Of a DNA stretch of 64,000 bases, positions 1-9,305 are shown in pieces; the stretch's first letter is position 1, and each line of letters opens with the position of its first letter. The notes beneath the pieces were generated by a model. That model was not told where the DNA came from and did not search any database. It saw nothing but the letters and a program-made list of their open reading frames with translations. The position numbers and the translations under genes were made by a program. Source of the stretch: Providencia manganoxydans (GTDB lineage Bacteria; Pseudomonadota; Gammaproteobacteria; Enterobacterales; Enterobacteriaceae); assembly GCF_016618195.1 (NCBI RefSeq), contig NZ_CP067099.1:310001-374000 (forward strand). The letters are read 5' to 3'.

Positions 1-154
1 GTATAAATTGACTAAGTTTAGTGTCCATTTTTTGATTATCCGGCAAATTTTTGTATCAAAAACCTATGCGAACAGTAGACAATAACTATTTACAGACTGC
101 AAGTTACGGCGGCTTATCCGAAGTAGAATGCGTATATCAATAATGACGTTAATG

Positions 155-292
155 ACTCATAGGTACTGCAAGTTGCAGCGTTTTAGGTTGAGGTAGGTGA
201 CGACACTGACCTGCGTCAGTCACCGAGTATTTTTCGCGACGAGTGACTCATTCACTGGTCGCTTAGATGCATCTTGAATTGTTTAGAGTATA
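155..292. repeat. ERIC-like element, degenerate
   Basis: It resembles the ERIC copies elsewhere in this window: a left part reading GCAAGTTGCAGCG, a central CAGTCAC, then GACTCATTCACTGGTCGC and the right end TTGAATTGTTTAGAGTATA. The inner part is diverged. It lies just downstream of paaK. The remaining sequence at 1-154 shows no gene I can support. Confidence 0.6.
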
Positions 293-296
293 GAGC

Positions 297-1610
297 TTAT
301 ATTGCAATTCTTGTATCAATAACACGCTCAGCTTTACCTTGTGAGCGAGGAATATCGCCACAGTTTACAATGCTGATACGTGTACTAACCCCAACCATTG
401 ATTTTATGCGATGCTTAAGGTTATGACAGATGTTACAACGCTCATCATAAGTTAGAGCATCGGGCTGCTTTAATTCAACACGAATTGATAAGCTATCCAT
501 ATTCCCTTTACGGCTGATTTCCAATTGATAATGTGGAGAAAGCTCCTTGAACTGCATGATTTGTTCTTCAATCTGCGATGGAAAAACATTCACGCCTCGT
601 ATAATCATCATGTCATCAGAACGTCCTGTAATTTTACCAATGCGACGCATATGACGATTAACGCCTGGCATTAGATGAGTTAAATCACGAGTTCGATAAC
701 GTATAACGGGCATAGCCTCTTTTGTAAGCGTAGTGAACACTAACTCACCATTGTCTCCAGCAGCCAAAGGTTGTAGTGTGTCTGGTGAAATGATCTCTGG
801 GTAAAAATGATCTTCCCAGATAGTTGGCCCGCTTTCACCTGAATCGGCACACTCCATGGCAACGCCTGGCCCCATCACTTCTGACAGCCCATAAATATCA
901 AGTGCTTTAATACCAAGACGCGTTTCAATTTCTGTTCTCAAAGCTTCAGTCCAAGGTTCTGCACCAAACACACCTAATCTTAGTGAGCACTTACTTGCAT
1001 CTCCACCCATGATTTTTTCAAGTTCATCAATAATGCTGAGACAGTATGATGGTGTGACCATGATAACATCAGGCTTGAAATCAGCGATTAATTGCGCTTG
1101 TTTCTCTGTTTGCCCACCCGACATTGGGATCACGGCAGCACCAAGGCGTTCAGCACCATAATGAGCCCCTAAACCGCCGGTAAATAAGCCATAACCATAA
1201 GCAACATGAATTTTGTCACCTTTGCCCGCACCTGCTGAGCGTAGACTACGAGCAATCAAGTCGGCCCAATTATCAATATCCTGTTGTGTATAACCCACCA
1301 CCGTTGGGCGCCCTGTTGTACCCGATGATGCATGGATACGAATGATTTGATTCATAGGAACCGCGAAGGTATTGAAGGGATAGTTTTCACGGAGATCTTG
1401 TTTCGTGGTATAAGGAAATTTTTCGATGTCGCTCAGTTGTTTAAAATCATCAGGGTGAACACCTGCATCATTAAATTTCTTGCGGTACATCGGTACATTT
1501 TCGTAAGCGTGAGTGAGTGTCCACTTCAGCCGTGATAGCTGTAAAGCTTCAATTTCATCTCTAGAAGCAAATTCAATTGAGTCGACGGTATGTTGTTGTT
1601 GAATGCTCAT
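297..1610 (-). CDS. paaK: Phenylacetate-CoA ligase PaaK
   Basis: Cytoplasmic acyl-adenylate enzyme that joins phenylacetate to CoA with ATP, the first step of aerobic phenylacetate breakdown. The protein has 437 residues, the usual PaaK length. The AMP-binding P-loop SSGTTGRPT lies near residues 95-103, and a YGLSEVMGPG motif typical of the ANL superfamily follows in the middle of the protein. ATG at 1610 is preceded by an AAGGAT ribosome site. It is the last paa gene on this strand, 177 bases after paaJ, in the E. coli order. paaX and paaY, which follow paaK in E. coli, are not present before the window edge. Confidence 0.96.
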   Translation of the reverse strand: MSIQQQHTVDSIEFASRDEIEALQLSRLKWTLTHAYENVPMYRKKFNDAGVHPDDFKQLSDIEKFPYTTKQDLRENYPFNTFAVPMNQIIRIHASSGTTGRPTVVGYTQQDIDNWADLIARSLRSAGAGKGDKIHVAYGYGLFTGGLGAHYGAERLGAAVIPMSGGQTEKQAQLIADFKPDVIMVTPSYCLSIIDELEKIMGGDASKCSLRLGVFGAEPWTEALRTEIETRLGIKALDIYGLSEVMGPGVAMECADSGESGPTIWEDHFYPEIISPDTLQPLAAGDNGELVFTTLTKEAMPVIRYRTRDLTHLMPGVNRHMRRIGKITGRSDDMMIIRGVNVFPSQIEEQIMQFKELSPHYQLEISRKGNMDSLSIRVELKQPDALTYDERCNICHNLKHRIKSMVGVSTRISIVNCGDIPRSQGKAERVIDTRIAI

Positions 1611-1787
1611 AATTGCTTATCCTTATAATTATTTGGATACTGCTTGTTTAAGCGTTACCTATAAACCGCGTTAAGCAGATAGGGGCACCGCTTAATGGCA
1701 CAATGCAGCTGAGCCTGAAGTTTGCGATGTAGGGTTCAGGCCTTATATAAATGAATCGACTATCAGGTACAGATGGTGATTATTTGT

Positions 1788-2990
1788 CTAAACGCGTTCA
1801 ATAATCATCGCTATCCCTTGACCGACCCCAATGCACATAGTGCACAGGGCAAAACGACCTTGTCGGCGATGCAGCTCATTAGTCGCCGTAATGGCTAATC
1901 TAGCGCCACTCATCCCAAGCGGATGGCCCAATGAAATAGCCCCACCGTTTGGATTAACCTGTGCAGCATCATCAGGGAGCCCTAAGCCCCTTAAGACCGC
2001 GAGTGCTTGCGCGGCGAAAGCTTCATTAAGTTCAATCACATCCATTTGTTCAATTGTGAGCCCAGCCATCTTTAGTACTTTCTGTGCTGCTGGCAGTGGC
2101 CCAATGCCCATCAGCCGTGGTTCTACACCACAGGTTGCTGTGGCGATGATGCGTGCTTTAGGTACTAACCCTTGCGTATTGGCGGTTTCTTGCGAAGCGA
2201 TGATCAGTGCTGCCGCGCCATCATTTACCCCAGATGCATTACCTGCGGTGACTGAACCATTGTGGCGAAAAGGGGTTTTGAGTTTTTGTAGTTGTTCCCA
2301 AGTCGTTTCTGGGCGCGGGTGTTCATCTTCAGTGACGACAATGTCACCTTTACGGTGTGTGATGGTGATAGGCACAATCTCTTGTGCAAAAATACCTTTT
2401 TGCCGTGCTTGTTCAGTACGTTGTTGACTGCGTAAGGCAAAGTGATCTTGATCAGCTCGGCTGATAGCGTACTCTTGCGCAACGTTTTCTGCGGTTTCAG
2501 GCATTGAATCTGTCGCAAATTGCTGCTCCATCAATGGATTGATAAACCGCCAACCAATCGTGGTATCAAACAACTGTGGTTGCCGAGAGAAAGCGGATTC
2601 TGCCTTGCTCATCACGAAAGGGGCTCGACTCATCGATTCAACTCCCCCTGCAATCATTAAGTTTGCTTCGCCTGATTTGATACTTCTAGCAGCCAAGGCT
2701 ATCGCATCAAGCCCTGAGCCACACAATCGGTTAATTGTTGTACCAGAGACGGATAATGGAAGGCCTGCTAATAAACCTGCCATTCTTGCGACATTACGGT
2801 TGTCTTCTCCCGCCTGATTGGCACAGCCTAATATGATGTCATCAGTAAGTGACCAATTAAGTTGTGGTTGCCTTTCCATTAATGCTTTTAACGGTAAAAC
2901 AGCAAGATCATCAGGGCGTAAAGAGGACAGAGCACCACCATAACGGCCGATTGGAGTTCTTACCCCATCACAAATAAAAGCATCTCTCAT
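1788..2990 (-). CDS. paaJ: 3-oxoadipyl-CoA/3-oxo-5,6-dehydrosuberyl-CoA thiolase PaaJ
   Basis: Thiolase that cleaves the beta-ketoacyl-CoA intermediates of the phenylacetate pathway, releasing acetyl-CoA. The 400-residue protein shows the thiolase nucleophile motif NRLCGSGLDA, the His motif GGAISLGHPLGMSG and the C-terminal CTMCIGVGQG. I chose the ATG at 2990 (MRDAFICDG) because it follows GAGGAAAAG and overlaps the paaI stop as ATGA; the longer reading frame to 3044 adds 18 residues unlike PaaJ. The overlap implies translational coupling to paaI. Confidence 0.95.
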   Translation of the reverse strand: MRDAFICDGVRTPIGRYGGALSSLRPDDLAVLPLKALMERQPQLNWSLTDDIILGCANQAGEDNRNVARMAGLLAGLPLSVSGTTINRLCGSGLDAIALAARSIKSGEANLMIAGGVESMSRAPFVMSKAESAFSRQPQLFDTTIGWRFINPLMEQQFATDSMPETAENVAQEYAISRADQDHFALRSQQRTEQARQKGIFAQEIVPITITHRKGDIVVTEDEHPRPETTWEQLQKLKTPFRHNGSVTAGNASGVNDGAAALIIASQETANTQGLVPKARIIATATCGVEPRLMGIGPLPAAQKVLKMAGLTIEQMDVIELNEAFAAQALAVLRGLGLPDDAAQVNPNGGAISLGHPLGMSGARLAITATNELHRRQGRFALCTMCIGVGQGIAMIIERV

Positions 2991-3427
2991 AACTTTTCCT
3001 CTACTAAGTGGTGGCCGAGGCGGTGAGCACGTCCGGAGAACCAAGCTAAGGTTTTTCCGTGTTGATTGATGACTTCAACCTCATATAGCCCAGTTCGTTT
3101 GCCTTGGTATTTCACTTGCGCAATCGCGGTTAGTGTATCGCCTTCAAAACTTGGGCGAATAAAATCAATCGAACAACTGGATGCAACAGCAGCAAGACCA
3201 TGACTGTTACATGCATAAGCGAAAGCGGTATCTGCTAAGCTAAATAGTTGCCCCCCATGGCAGGTTTTATGGCCATTTAACATCTGTGATGTAATACACA
3301 TGGACAGTTGCGCAAAACCTTCCGAAACCTGCTCAATGGACATTCCCATCGCTTTTGCACATGCATCATCTCGATACATAATCTGTGCCGATTGTTGTGC
3401 TAATGTCATATCTGTCGATGTATTCAT
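2987..3427 (-). CDS. paaI: Hydroxyphenylacetyl-CoA thioesterase PaaI
   Basis: Hotdog-fold thioesterase, 146 residues (E. coli about 140). The family releases CoA from ring-hydroxylated phenylacetyl-CoA dead-end products, which prevents CoA trapping. The motif HGGQLFSLADTAFAYACN near the middle is the hotdog helix characteristic of PaaI. It overlaps paaH upstream and paaJ downstream, each by an ATGA junction, so the three genes are probably translated as a coupled set. Confidence 0.93.
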   Translation of the reverse strand: MNTSTDMTLAQQSAQIMYRDDACAKAMGMSIEQVSEGFAQLSMCITSQMLNGHKTCHGGQLFSLADTAFAYACNSHGLAAVASSCSIDFIRPSFEGDTLTAIAQVKYQGKRTGLYEVEVINQHGKTLAWFSGRAHRLGHHLVEEKL

Positions 3428-4962
3428 TGAAGTTCCTTAGCGAATCGCGTTTGATGACCTGCCGCCAATTGCCTAAGTAATGGATTGGCTCGATAGCGAC
3501 CATCACCATAAAATTCTGCGAGCTGTTCCAATGTATTAAGAATATTTTGCCAGCCAATCTCCGCTCCCCAAGTTAGAGGGCCTTTTGGGTAGTTAACGCC
3601 GTAACACATGGCGTTGTCGGTGTCTTCTGGGCTGGCAATTCCTTTATTTACTACGTCTAACGCTTCATTACATAGCATGGCAACTGTGCGCATGTTGAGT
3701 AAACTGGGGTAGTCAGGTAGCACGATCACATCCTTGTTCAATGATTGAAAAAAAGCGATAACAGTTTGATTTTCTTGCTGGCTGTTTTGTGCTGCGCAAC
3801 TGATAGCAATAGCGGGTGCTTTGCCATAGTCAGCCGATAAATCAAATAGAACCACGCTTTGATTGTTTTTCTGTGCTTGAGAAGATGCTAATTCACCGTT
3901 GGTTAACATAACCATAACATCGCCAATAAAAAGTGTTGGATGCTTATGAGCATCACATTTGGATCCTTCGAGGCAGATCCCGTTTTGCCGCAATAATTGC
4001 GCAAATGTAGGTAAACTTTGCCAAGCGCCTCGAGCGGTGATTAAAAGTGAGTTGTTGTGAGGTATTTTTTCTGCAATTTTGGCATCAGGAAGCGGCGCGG
4101 CTTTATGATAATGATAAAACCCTCGGCCTGTTTTTCGGCCTAAATGTCCCGCTTGTACTAACTCAAGTTGTTCAAAAGAGGTTTGAAAGCGAGGATCATA
4201 GCCAAAGGCTTGAAAAATAGACTCGGTGACAGCATAGTTCACGTCATGACCGATAAGGTCAGTCAGTTGTAGTGGACCCATTGCAAAACCGCCCGCATCA
4301 CGCAATACACTGTCTAGTGTTGCCGGAGCGGCAATTCGTTCTTCGAGTGCGCGTAGGGTTTCTGCATAAAAAGGGCGAGCGACTCGATTGACAATAAACC
4401 CAGGTGTTGAGCGGCAAACAACAGGGACTTTACCCCATGCAAGAGAGAGTGCTTTGAGCTGGTTCACCACCGATTCAGCAGTTTCCCTGCCACGGACCAC
4501 TTCGACGAGCTTCATAATAGGCGCTGGATTGAAAAAATGTAGGCCTGCGAATCGTTCTGGGTGCTTGAGTTGGCTCGCAATTGCTGTAATCGATAGTGAG
4601 GAAGTATTGCTGGCGAAGAGGGTATTTTGATGGCAAATACCTTCAAGTTGATTAAAAATGGCTTGTTTAATGGTTAATTTTTCAGCAACGGCTTCAATCA
4701 CTAGCTGTGCTGGCGCCAGTTCAGCCATGTTATGAACTAAGGTGAGTCGCGAAAGCAAGGATGTTGCTGCTTGAGCTGGCATTTTCCCTTGCTGAACGCG
4801 TTTATTCAAGCGTTCAGTTAAAGACTGTTTCGCTGTCTCAAGTGCCTGTGCATTGATATCAAAAAGTAAGACATTGTGTCCTGCATTAGCTGCAACTTGT
4901 GCTATGCCGATACCCATTGTTCCAGCGCCAATGACAGCAACAGTATTGATCATTGAAGTCAT
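3424..4962 (-). CDS. paaH: 3-hydroxyacyl-CoA dehydrogenase PaaH
   Basis: NAD-dependent dehydrogenase acting on 3-hydroxyadipyl-CoA. An N-terminal Rossmann motif AVIGAGTMGIGIA (residues about 8-20), the HFFNPAPIMKLVEVV segment, and two 3HCDH C-terminal domains are visible, including NYPKGPLTWG near the end. At 512 residues it is longer than the E. coli enzyme (475); the extra length lies in the linker between the two C-terminal parts. It starts one base after the paaG stop and overlaps paaI by four bases. Confidence 0.94.
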   Translation of the reverse strand: MTSMINTVAVIGAGTMGIGIAQVAANAGHNVLLFDINAQALETAKQSLTERLNKRVQQGKMPAQAATSLLSRLTLVHNMAELAPAQLVIEAVAEKLTIKQAIFNQLEGICHQNTLFASNTSSLSITAIASQLKHPERFAGLHFFNPAPIMKLVEVVRGRETAESVVNQLKALSLAWGKVPVVCRSTPGFIVNRVARPFYAETLRALEERIAAPATLDSVLRDAGGFAMGPLQLTDLIGHDVNYAVTESIFQAFGYDPRFQTSFEQLELVQAGHLGRKTGRGFYHYHKAAPLPDAKIAEKIPHNNSLLITARGAWQSLPTFAQLLRQNGICLEGSKCDAHKHPTLFIGDVMVMLTNGELASSQAQKNNQSVVLFDLSADYGKAPAIAISCAAQNSQQENQTVIAFFQSLNKDVIVLPDYPSLLNMRTVAMLCNEALDVVNKGIASPEDTDNAMCYGVNYPKGPLTWGAEIGWQNILNTLEQLAEFYGDGRYRANPLLRQLAAGHQTRFAKELQ

Positions 4963-4963
4963 G

Positions 4964-5758
4964 TTAGTGCCCTTTAAATACAGGTTCGCGCTTATTTAAA
5001 AATGCGTTTACGCCTTCACGATAATCATCGCTGCGGCCGCCTAAACGTTGTAAATCGCGTTCAAGATCTAATTGCGCATCTAACGTATTGGTTGCGGCGC
5101 AATAGATAGCTTTTTTAATTAAACCCAACCCATAGGTCGGTTGTATTGCAAGATGTTGGGCTAATGCATTAACGGTCGCAGTGAGCTGATCATTTTCGGT
5201 GACTTGCCAAATCATTCCCCATTGAAGAGCTTGTTCTGCGCTGATTTTATCGCCAAGTAATGCCATTCCCATGGCTCGTGCATGCCCAACTAACTGAGGT
5301 AAAAACCAGCTGCCACCTGAATCGGGAACTAGGCCTAAGCGGCAAAAAGATTGAATAAAATTAGCGCTTTTGGCGGCAATTACGATATCGCCAGCTAATG
5401 CAATGGCAGCACCCGCACCCGCAGCGACACCATTTACTGCGCAGATAATCGGTTTGGGTAAATTAGTCATTCGACGAATGAGCGGGTTATAAAAGGTTTC
5501 AACCGAGTACCCTAAATCAGGGGCTTGGTCACTGGCCGTCACATTACGGTCGTTGAGATCTTGCCCTGCACAGAAACCACGTCCTGCACCAGTAATCACT
5601 AAACAGCGAACGGTTTCATCGCGTTCAGCTATTTTTAATGCTTCGCTTAATTGATGATGCATCTCATCATTGAAGCTATTGAGCCTGTCGGGGCGATTTA
5701 AGGTGATCGTTAATACGCCTTCTTGTTGCGTGGTTAATATCATGGCGCTGTCTTGCAT
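4964..5758 (-). CDS. paaG: Ring-1,2-epoxyphenylacetyl-CoA isomerase PaaG
   Basis: Crotonase-family isomerase that converts the ring epoxide to oxepin-CoA and also shifts a double bond later in the route. Motifs: LNRPDRLNSFNDEM at the N-terminus, GAGRGFCAGQDLNDRN (oxyanion region), and NGVAAGAGAAIALAGD. I chose ATG 5758 (264 residues) because AGGAC lies a suitable distance upstream and the length fits E. coli PaaG (262). A longer frame to 5824 overlaps paaF and adds unrelated residues. ATG 5743 is an alternative with a weaker ribosome site. Confidence 0.93.
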   Translation of the reverse strand: MQDSAMILTTQQEGVLTITLNRPDRLNSFNDEMHHQLSEALKIAERDETVRCLVITGAGRGFCAGQDLNDRNVTASDQAPDLGYSVETFYNPLIRRMTNLPKPIICAVNGVAAGAGAAIALAGDIVIAAKSANFIQSFCRLGLVPDSGGSWFLPQLVGHARAMGMALLGDKISAEQALQWGMIWQVTENDQLTATVNALAQHLAIQPTYGLGLIKKAIYCAATNTLDAQLDLERDLQRLGGRSDDYREGVNAFLNKREPVFKGH

Positions 5759-5759
5759 G

Positions 5760-6533
5760 TTATTGTCCTGTAAATTTGGGCTGTCGTTTTTCAAAGAAGG
5801 CATTGATCCCTTCTTGGCGGTCATCGGTACCAGCTAACCCGACAAAATATTGGCGTTCGAGCTGCAAGCCATCAGTAAGTGACATTTCTTGAGCTGCATT
5901 AATCGCCGCTTTAGCGGCTTTCACTGCTAAGGGAGCGTGTGTTGCGATGCGTTGCGCAATTTTTTGTGCATATTCAACCACCAGACCATCAACACAAACT
6001 TGGCTTACAAGCCCTGCTTGTAAGGCTTGTTGCGCATCAATTGCGTTGCCAGTGAGGATCATTTGCATGGCAAGAGATTTCCCAACTCCACGCACTAGAC
6101 GTTGTGTGCCACCCGCTCCCGGTATCAAACCTAATGTGATTTCAGGTAACCCAAAACGTGCAGATTCGCCTGCAATAGTGATATCGCTGGCGAGTACTAG
6201 CTCACAGCCAGCGCCTAATGCATAGCCATTCACAGCGCTAATGATCGGTTTTGTGATCTGATTAAAGCGGCGCCAAATAGCAGGGCGTTTATCTGTGATA
6301 GCGGAAGCAACGGTTTGTTGCTGTAGCTCTTTTAGGTCAGCTCCTGCTGCGAAAAAGCGTGAGTTACCCGTGATCAATATTGCACCAATCTCTGGATTGT
6401 TATCAGCCCGCTCAAGGTGCTCGACGAGTTGTTTTAGGCAATCCGTACTTAATGCGTTACGCACTTCTGGGCGGTTTAACGTTAATGTCAGTACGCGGTT
6501 GTTTGTGTGTGTGAGGATCCAATCTGTGTGCAT
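5760..6533 (-). CDS. paaF: 2,3-dehydroadipyl-CoA hydratase PaaF
   Basis: Enoyl-CoA hydratase of the crotonase family, 257 residues (E. coli 255). It hydrates 2,3-dehydroadipyl-CoA. Visible motifs are LNRPEVRNAL, NSRFFAAGADLKEL (oxyanion hole) and the hydratase signature around FGLPEITLGLIPGAGGTQRL, which carries the usual catalytic glutamate. It ends one base before the paaG start codon region and follows paaE by eight bases, so it is inside the same operon. Confidence 0.94.
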   Translation of the reverse strand: MHTDWILTHTNNRVLTLTLNRPEVRNALSTDCLKQLVEHLERADNNPEIGAILITGNSRFFAAGADLKELQQQTVASAITDKRPAIWRRFNQITKPIISAVNGYALGAGCELVLASDITIAGESARFGLPEITLGLIPGAGGTQRLVRGVGKSLAMQMILTGNAIDAQQALQAGLVSQVCVDGLVVEYAQKIAQRIATHAPLAVKAAKAAINAAQEMSLTDGLQLERQYFVGLAGTDDRQEGINAFFEKRQPKFTGQ

Positions 6534-6541
6534 ATTGCCTC

Positions 6542-7600
6542 CTACACATCAAAATCGAGCACGACACCATCGCCTTTCGGCCATGATTGGCAGCTTAATA
6601 TGTAGCCTTCAGCGATCTGATCGGGCTCTAGGCTATAATTCACCCCCATTTCAACTTCGCCTGAACGTAATTTGCATTTGCAGGTTGCGCAAACACCACC
6701 TTTGCATGCATAGGGCAGATCAGCTCCTTGACGCAATGCAGCATCAAGAATGCTGTCATCTTGACTATCCATGGTGATTGTCAATGTTCGTCCATCCAGT
6801 TGAAGGCTAACTTGCCGGTTATCAGAAGCGACAGCCGCTGGTGGCTTAAATTTTAGGGATGAAGTATTAAAACGCTCACTGTGGATATGATCTGAGTTCA
6901 TCCCACATTCCGCCAATGTCAGCTGTACTTCATCCATCATGGCTTCAGGACCACATACAAAGGCGCGGTGGTACTGCTTGAAATTGAGTAGTTGCTGATC
7001 AAGTGCTATTAGCTGAGATTTATTAATGCGCCCACTGAGGAGCGGGCTTTCTTGTTGCTCTTGGCTGAATAAATAGAGCACTTGCAAACGTTGAGCAAAG
7101 CGATTTTTAAGATCGGCAATGACTTCTTTAAACATCACTGAGCGACTATTTTTATTGCCATAAATTAAAGTCACATGGCTATATGGCTCGGTTTGCAGAG
7201 TGGATTTAATGATGGAAAGCAGCGGTGTGATCCCAGACCCCGCAGCAATAGCAAGATAACGAGCTCGGGTATTGGCTTCAGGTTGGTAGCCAAACTTTCC
7301 TTGTGGGATCATCACATCAAGGCTATCCCCGACATTCAGTTGTTGGTTAATAAAATTTGAAAAGCGTCCTTCATAAATGGCTTTAACACCAATTTTTAAT
7401 GTGTTTTCATCTGGTGAGCTACAAATGGAGTAGCAACGGCGCAAATCTTCGCCATTAATTAACGCTTTAAGAGTAAGGTGCTGTCCTGGGCGATAGTGAT
7501 AGTGTTTGCGCAAGCTATCGGGGACATTAAATGTCACAGCCACCGCATCGGGGGTGTCACGTTCAATAGCGGCAATACTTAAGCGGTGAAATACAGTCAT
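6542..7600 (-). CDS. paaE: Phenylacetyl-CoA epoxygenase reductase PaaE
   Basis: NADPH-dependent reductase that feeds electrons to the PaaABC oxygenase. The 352-residue protein has an N-terminal ferredoxin-reductase module (RCYSICSSP for flavin, GSGITPLLSI for NADPH) and a C-terminal plant-type 2Fe-2S domain with CKGGVCATCKC and a final cysteine in ILSCQSWP. This FNR-then-ferredoxin order is diagnostic of PaaE. It sits nine bases after paaD. Confidence 0.96.
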   Translation of the reverse strand: MTVFHRLSIAAIERDTPDAVAVTFNVPDSLRKHYHYRPGQHLTLKALINGEDLRRCYSICSSPDENTLKIGVKAIYEGRFSNFINQQLNVGDSLDVMIPQGKFGYQPEANTRARYLAIAAGSGITPLLSIIKSTLQTEPYSHVTLIYGNKNSRSVMFKEVIADLKNRFAQRLQVLYLFSQEQQESPLLSGRINKSQLIALDQQLLNFKQYHRAFVCGPEAMMDEVQLTLAECGMNSDHIHSERFNTSSLKFKPPAAVASDNRQVSLQLDGRTLTITMDSQDDSILDAALRQGADLPYACKGGVCATCKCKLRSGEVEMGVNYSLEPDQIAEGYILSCQSWPKGDGVVLDFDV

Positions 7601-7609
7601 AATGTGCCC

Positions 7610-8119
7610 TTAAATACATTTAAAGTAATCAAAAGGTTCAAAGCATTCGCGGCAGCGATATAAGGCTTTACAGGCTGTAGAGCCAAACTCGCTAATTTTT
7701 TCAGTTTGTTGGCTATCACAGCGTGGGCAACGGATTGGCCCCGAGTGCTCTGGATGTTCACAAGATTTCCCCACCGGTGGGGCAATACCAAAATCGCGTA
7801 GGCGCTGTTTGGCGTTTTGATTCATCCAATCGGTTGTCCATGCAGGGGTGAGTACGACTTCGATTTCTATATTTGAAAAACCAGCATGGTGTAAAACCTG
7901 TTTTATTTCATTGAGTAAAAATTCTGTTGCAGGACAACCTGAATAAGTGGGTGTAAAAAGTACTTTCCAGCCATTGGATGTTGCGAGCACGTTGCGGATC
8001 ATGCCAAGATCGGTAATTGAGAGTGCTGGCAATTCTGGATCGGGTATTTGCTGTAATTGTTGCCAAATTTGATGAAGTTGTGGCGATTGTAGGCCATTCA
8101 GGGATTGTCTCTGTTCCAT
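7610..8119 (-). CDS. paaD: Phenylacetate degradation protein PaaD (MIP18-like)
   Basis: Required for activity of the epoxygenase, probably through Fe-S cluster assembly on PaaE or the complex; the exact role is inferred from its MIP18/DUF59 family. The N-terminal half holds the DUF59 fold (LGMIRNVLATS, YSGCPATE). The C-terminal half holds a zinc-ribbon-like set of cysteines (CPRCDS and CRECFE). ATG 8119 is chosen: 169 residues, close to E. coli, with TGGTGA upstream and four bases after the paaC stop. The longer frame to 8158 overlaps paaC and is not PaaD-like. Confidence 0.92.
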   Translation of the reverse strand: MEQRQSLNGLQSPQLHQIWQQLQQIPDPELPALSITDLGMIRNVLATSNGWKVLFTPTYSGCPATEFLLNEIKQVLHHAGFSNIEIEVVLTPAWTTDWMNQNAKQRLRDFGIAPPVGKSCEHPEHSGPIRCPRCDSQQTEKISEFGSTACKALYRCRECFEPFDYFKCI

Positions 8120-8123
8120 AGCA

Positions 8124-8882
8124 TCACCAGTCACAATTAGGATAAGCGCGCTGAACAAATTGCAACTCGGTTAAAAGGATACCTAGATGCTCAGTGTGAT
8201 TGCCTTGTTTGCCGCCTGTTCGATAGGCATGTTGCTGAGGTAACGTTAAGGTTGCTTGTTCAAACGTTTCATTAATAGTGGTTAGCCATTGTGGCTGTAT
8301 GCTGCGAGGGTCGACGGCAATCCCAATTTCAGCGAGTCCAATTTCAATATCATCGGCATGGAACAGCTCGCCAGTAAAGCGCCATAACTGATTGACTGAT
8401 TGTTGGATTTTTTGGTGACTTTCTTCGCTGCCATCACCCAAACGGATCATCCAATGGCGACTAAAGCGCAAGTGATAGAGGGCTTCTTTCAATGATTTTT
8501 CGGCAATAGCGGCAAGTTGTGGATCTGCGCTGTGAGTCAGTGCTTGATACAGCGGTACGTGATAGGCATCAATAAAAAATTGGCGTACCAGTGTGTCATT
8601 AAAACCCCCATTGGGCTGCTCGACCAGTAATAGGTTACAGAATTCACGTTCATCACGCAGAAAGGCTATCTTGTCTTCATCAGACTCATCCCCTGCAAGC
8701 GTCGCCGCATAGCTGAGAAAATTTCTGGCTTGTCCCAGTAAATCTAAGCCAATGTTTGATATAGCGAGGTCGATTTCTAGCTCAGGGGCGTGGCCACACC
8801 ATTCACAGAGGCGTTGCGCTAAGACTAAAGGAGTATCGCCTTGTCGTAAGACATATTGTTTGAGTGCTTCGTGCTGGTTCAT
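8124..8882 (-). CDS. paaC: Phenylacetyl-CoA epoxygenase structural subunit PaaC
   Basis: Non-catalytic ferritin-like subunit that pairs with PaaA in the oxygenase core. The protein has 252 residues (E. coli 248). It begins MNQHEALKQYVLRQGDTP and contains LDLLGQARNFLSYA and the HLRFSRHWMIRLGDG segment of the family. Ten bases separate it from paaB and four from paaD. Confidence 0.95.
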   Translation of the reverse strand: MNQHEALKQYVLRQGDTPLVLAQRLCEWCGHAPELEIDLAISNIGLDLLGQARNFLSYAATLAGDESDEDKIAFLRDEREFCNLLLVEQPNGGFNDTLVRQFFIDAYHVPLYQALTHSADPQLAAIAEKSLKEALYHLRFSRHWMIRLGDGSEESHQKIQQSVNQLWRFTGELFHADDIEIGLAEIGIAVDPRSIQPQWLTTINETFEQATLTLPQQHAYRTGGKQGNHTEHLGILLTELQFVQRAYPNCDW

Positions 8883-8891
8883 TTTTCACCT

Positions 8892-9179
8892 TCACATATT
8901 TTTGATGCCATCAGGGATGGTGTAGAAAGTGGGATGGCGATAAACCTTAGTATCAGCCGGATCAAAGAATGTGCTTTTATCTTCTGGTTGTGAGGCAATT
9001 AAGTATGTGGCTTTGACTACCCATACTGAGCAGCCTTCGCTACGACGTGTATAGGCATCTCTAGCATTCTCTAATGCCATTTGATCATCGGCAGCATGTA
9101 GGCTGCCAACATGGCGGTGTGCGAGTCCCTGCTTGCTACGAACAAAAACTTCATATAATGGCCAGTCTTGATTGCTCAT
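8892..9179 (-). CDS. paaB: Phenylacetyl-CoA epoxygenase subunit PaaB
   Basis: Small subunit that organises the PaaA-PaaC complexes. The 95-residue product is nearly collinear with E. coli PaaB: WPLYEVFVRSKQGL at the start, HVGSLHAADDQMALENARD, and PTFYTIPDGI at the end. ATG 9179 (MSNQDW) is chosen because AAGGA lies upstream and the longer frame to 9206 adds a lysine-rich stretch that comes from the ribosome site and the edge of an ERIC remnant. Confidence 0.95.
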   Translation of the reverse strand: MSNQDWPLYEVFVRSKQGLAHRHVGSLHAADDQMALENARDAYTRRSEGCSVWVVKATYLIASQPEDKSTFFDPADTKVYRHPTFYTIPDGIKNM

Positions 9180-9204
9180 TATTTTTTCCTTTTTTTTCAA
9201 TTCC

Positions 9205-9305
9205 ATAGTCTAAGTAATTTCAGATGTCGTTAGGCAATAATTGAATAAGTCGCTAGCGGCCTAGTAAGCACTGTGACTGTAGCCAACAACACTGCAATTT
9301 AAAGT
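9205..9305. repeat. Degenerate ERIC element in the paaA-paaB spacer
   Basis: Read on the plus strand this is a reverse-oriented ERIC: TCTAAGTAATT, then TAGGC, GAATAAGTCGCTAG, CTGTGACTG, CAACAACACTGCAA and TTTAAAGT follow in the order expected from the complement of the other copies here. It fills nearly all of the 125-base gap between paaA and paaB and ends at the paaA stop codon. In most paa operons these genes are close together. Confidence 0.55.

Noticed and set aside
1611..1787. Possible ERIC remnant between paaJ and paaK
   Set aside because: Only a short stretch near 1700-1720 vaguely resembles ERIC; not enough to call.
1831..2427. 198-codon plus-strand frame within paaJ
   Set aside because: Shadow of the thiolase gene; no domain.
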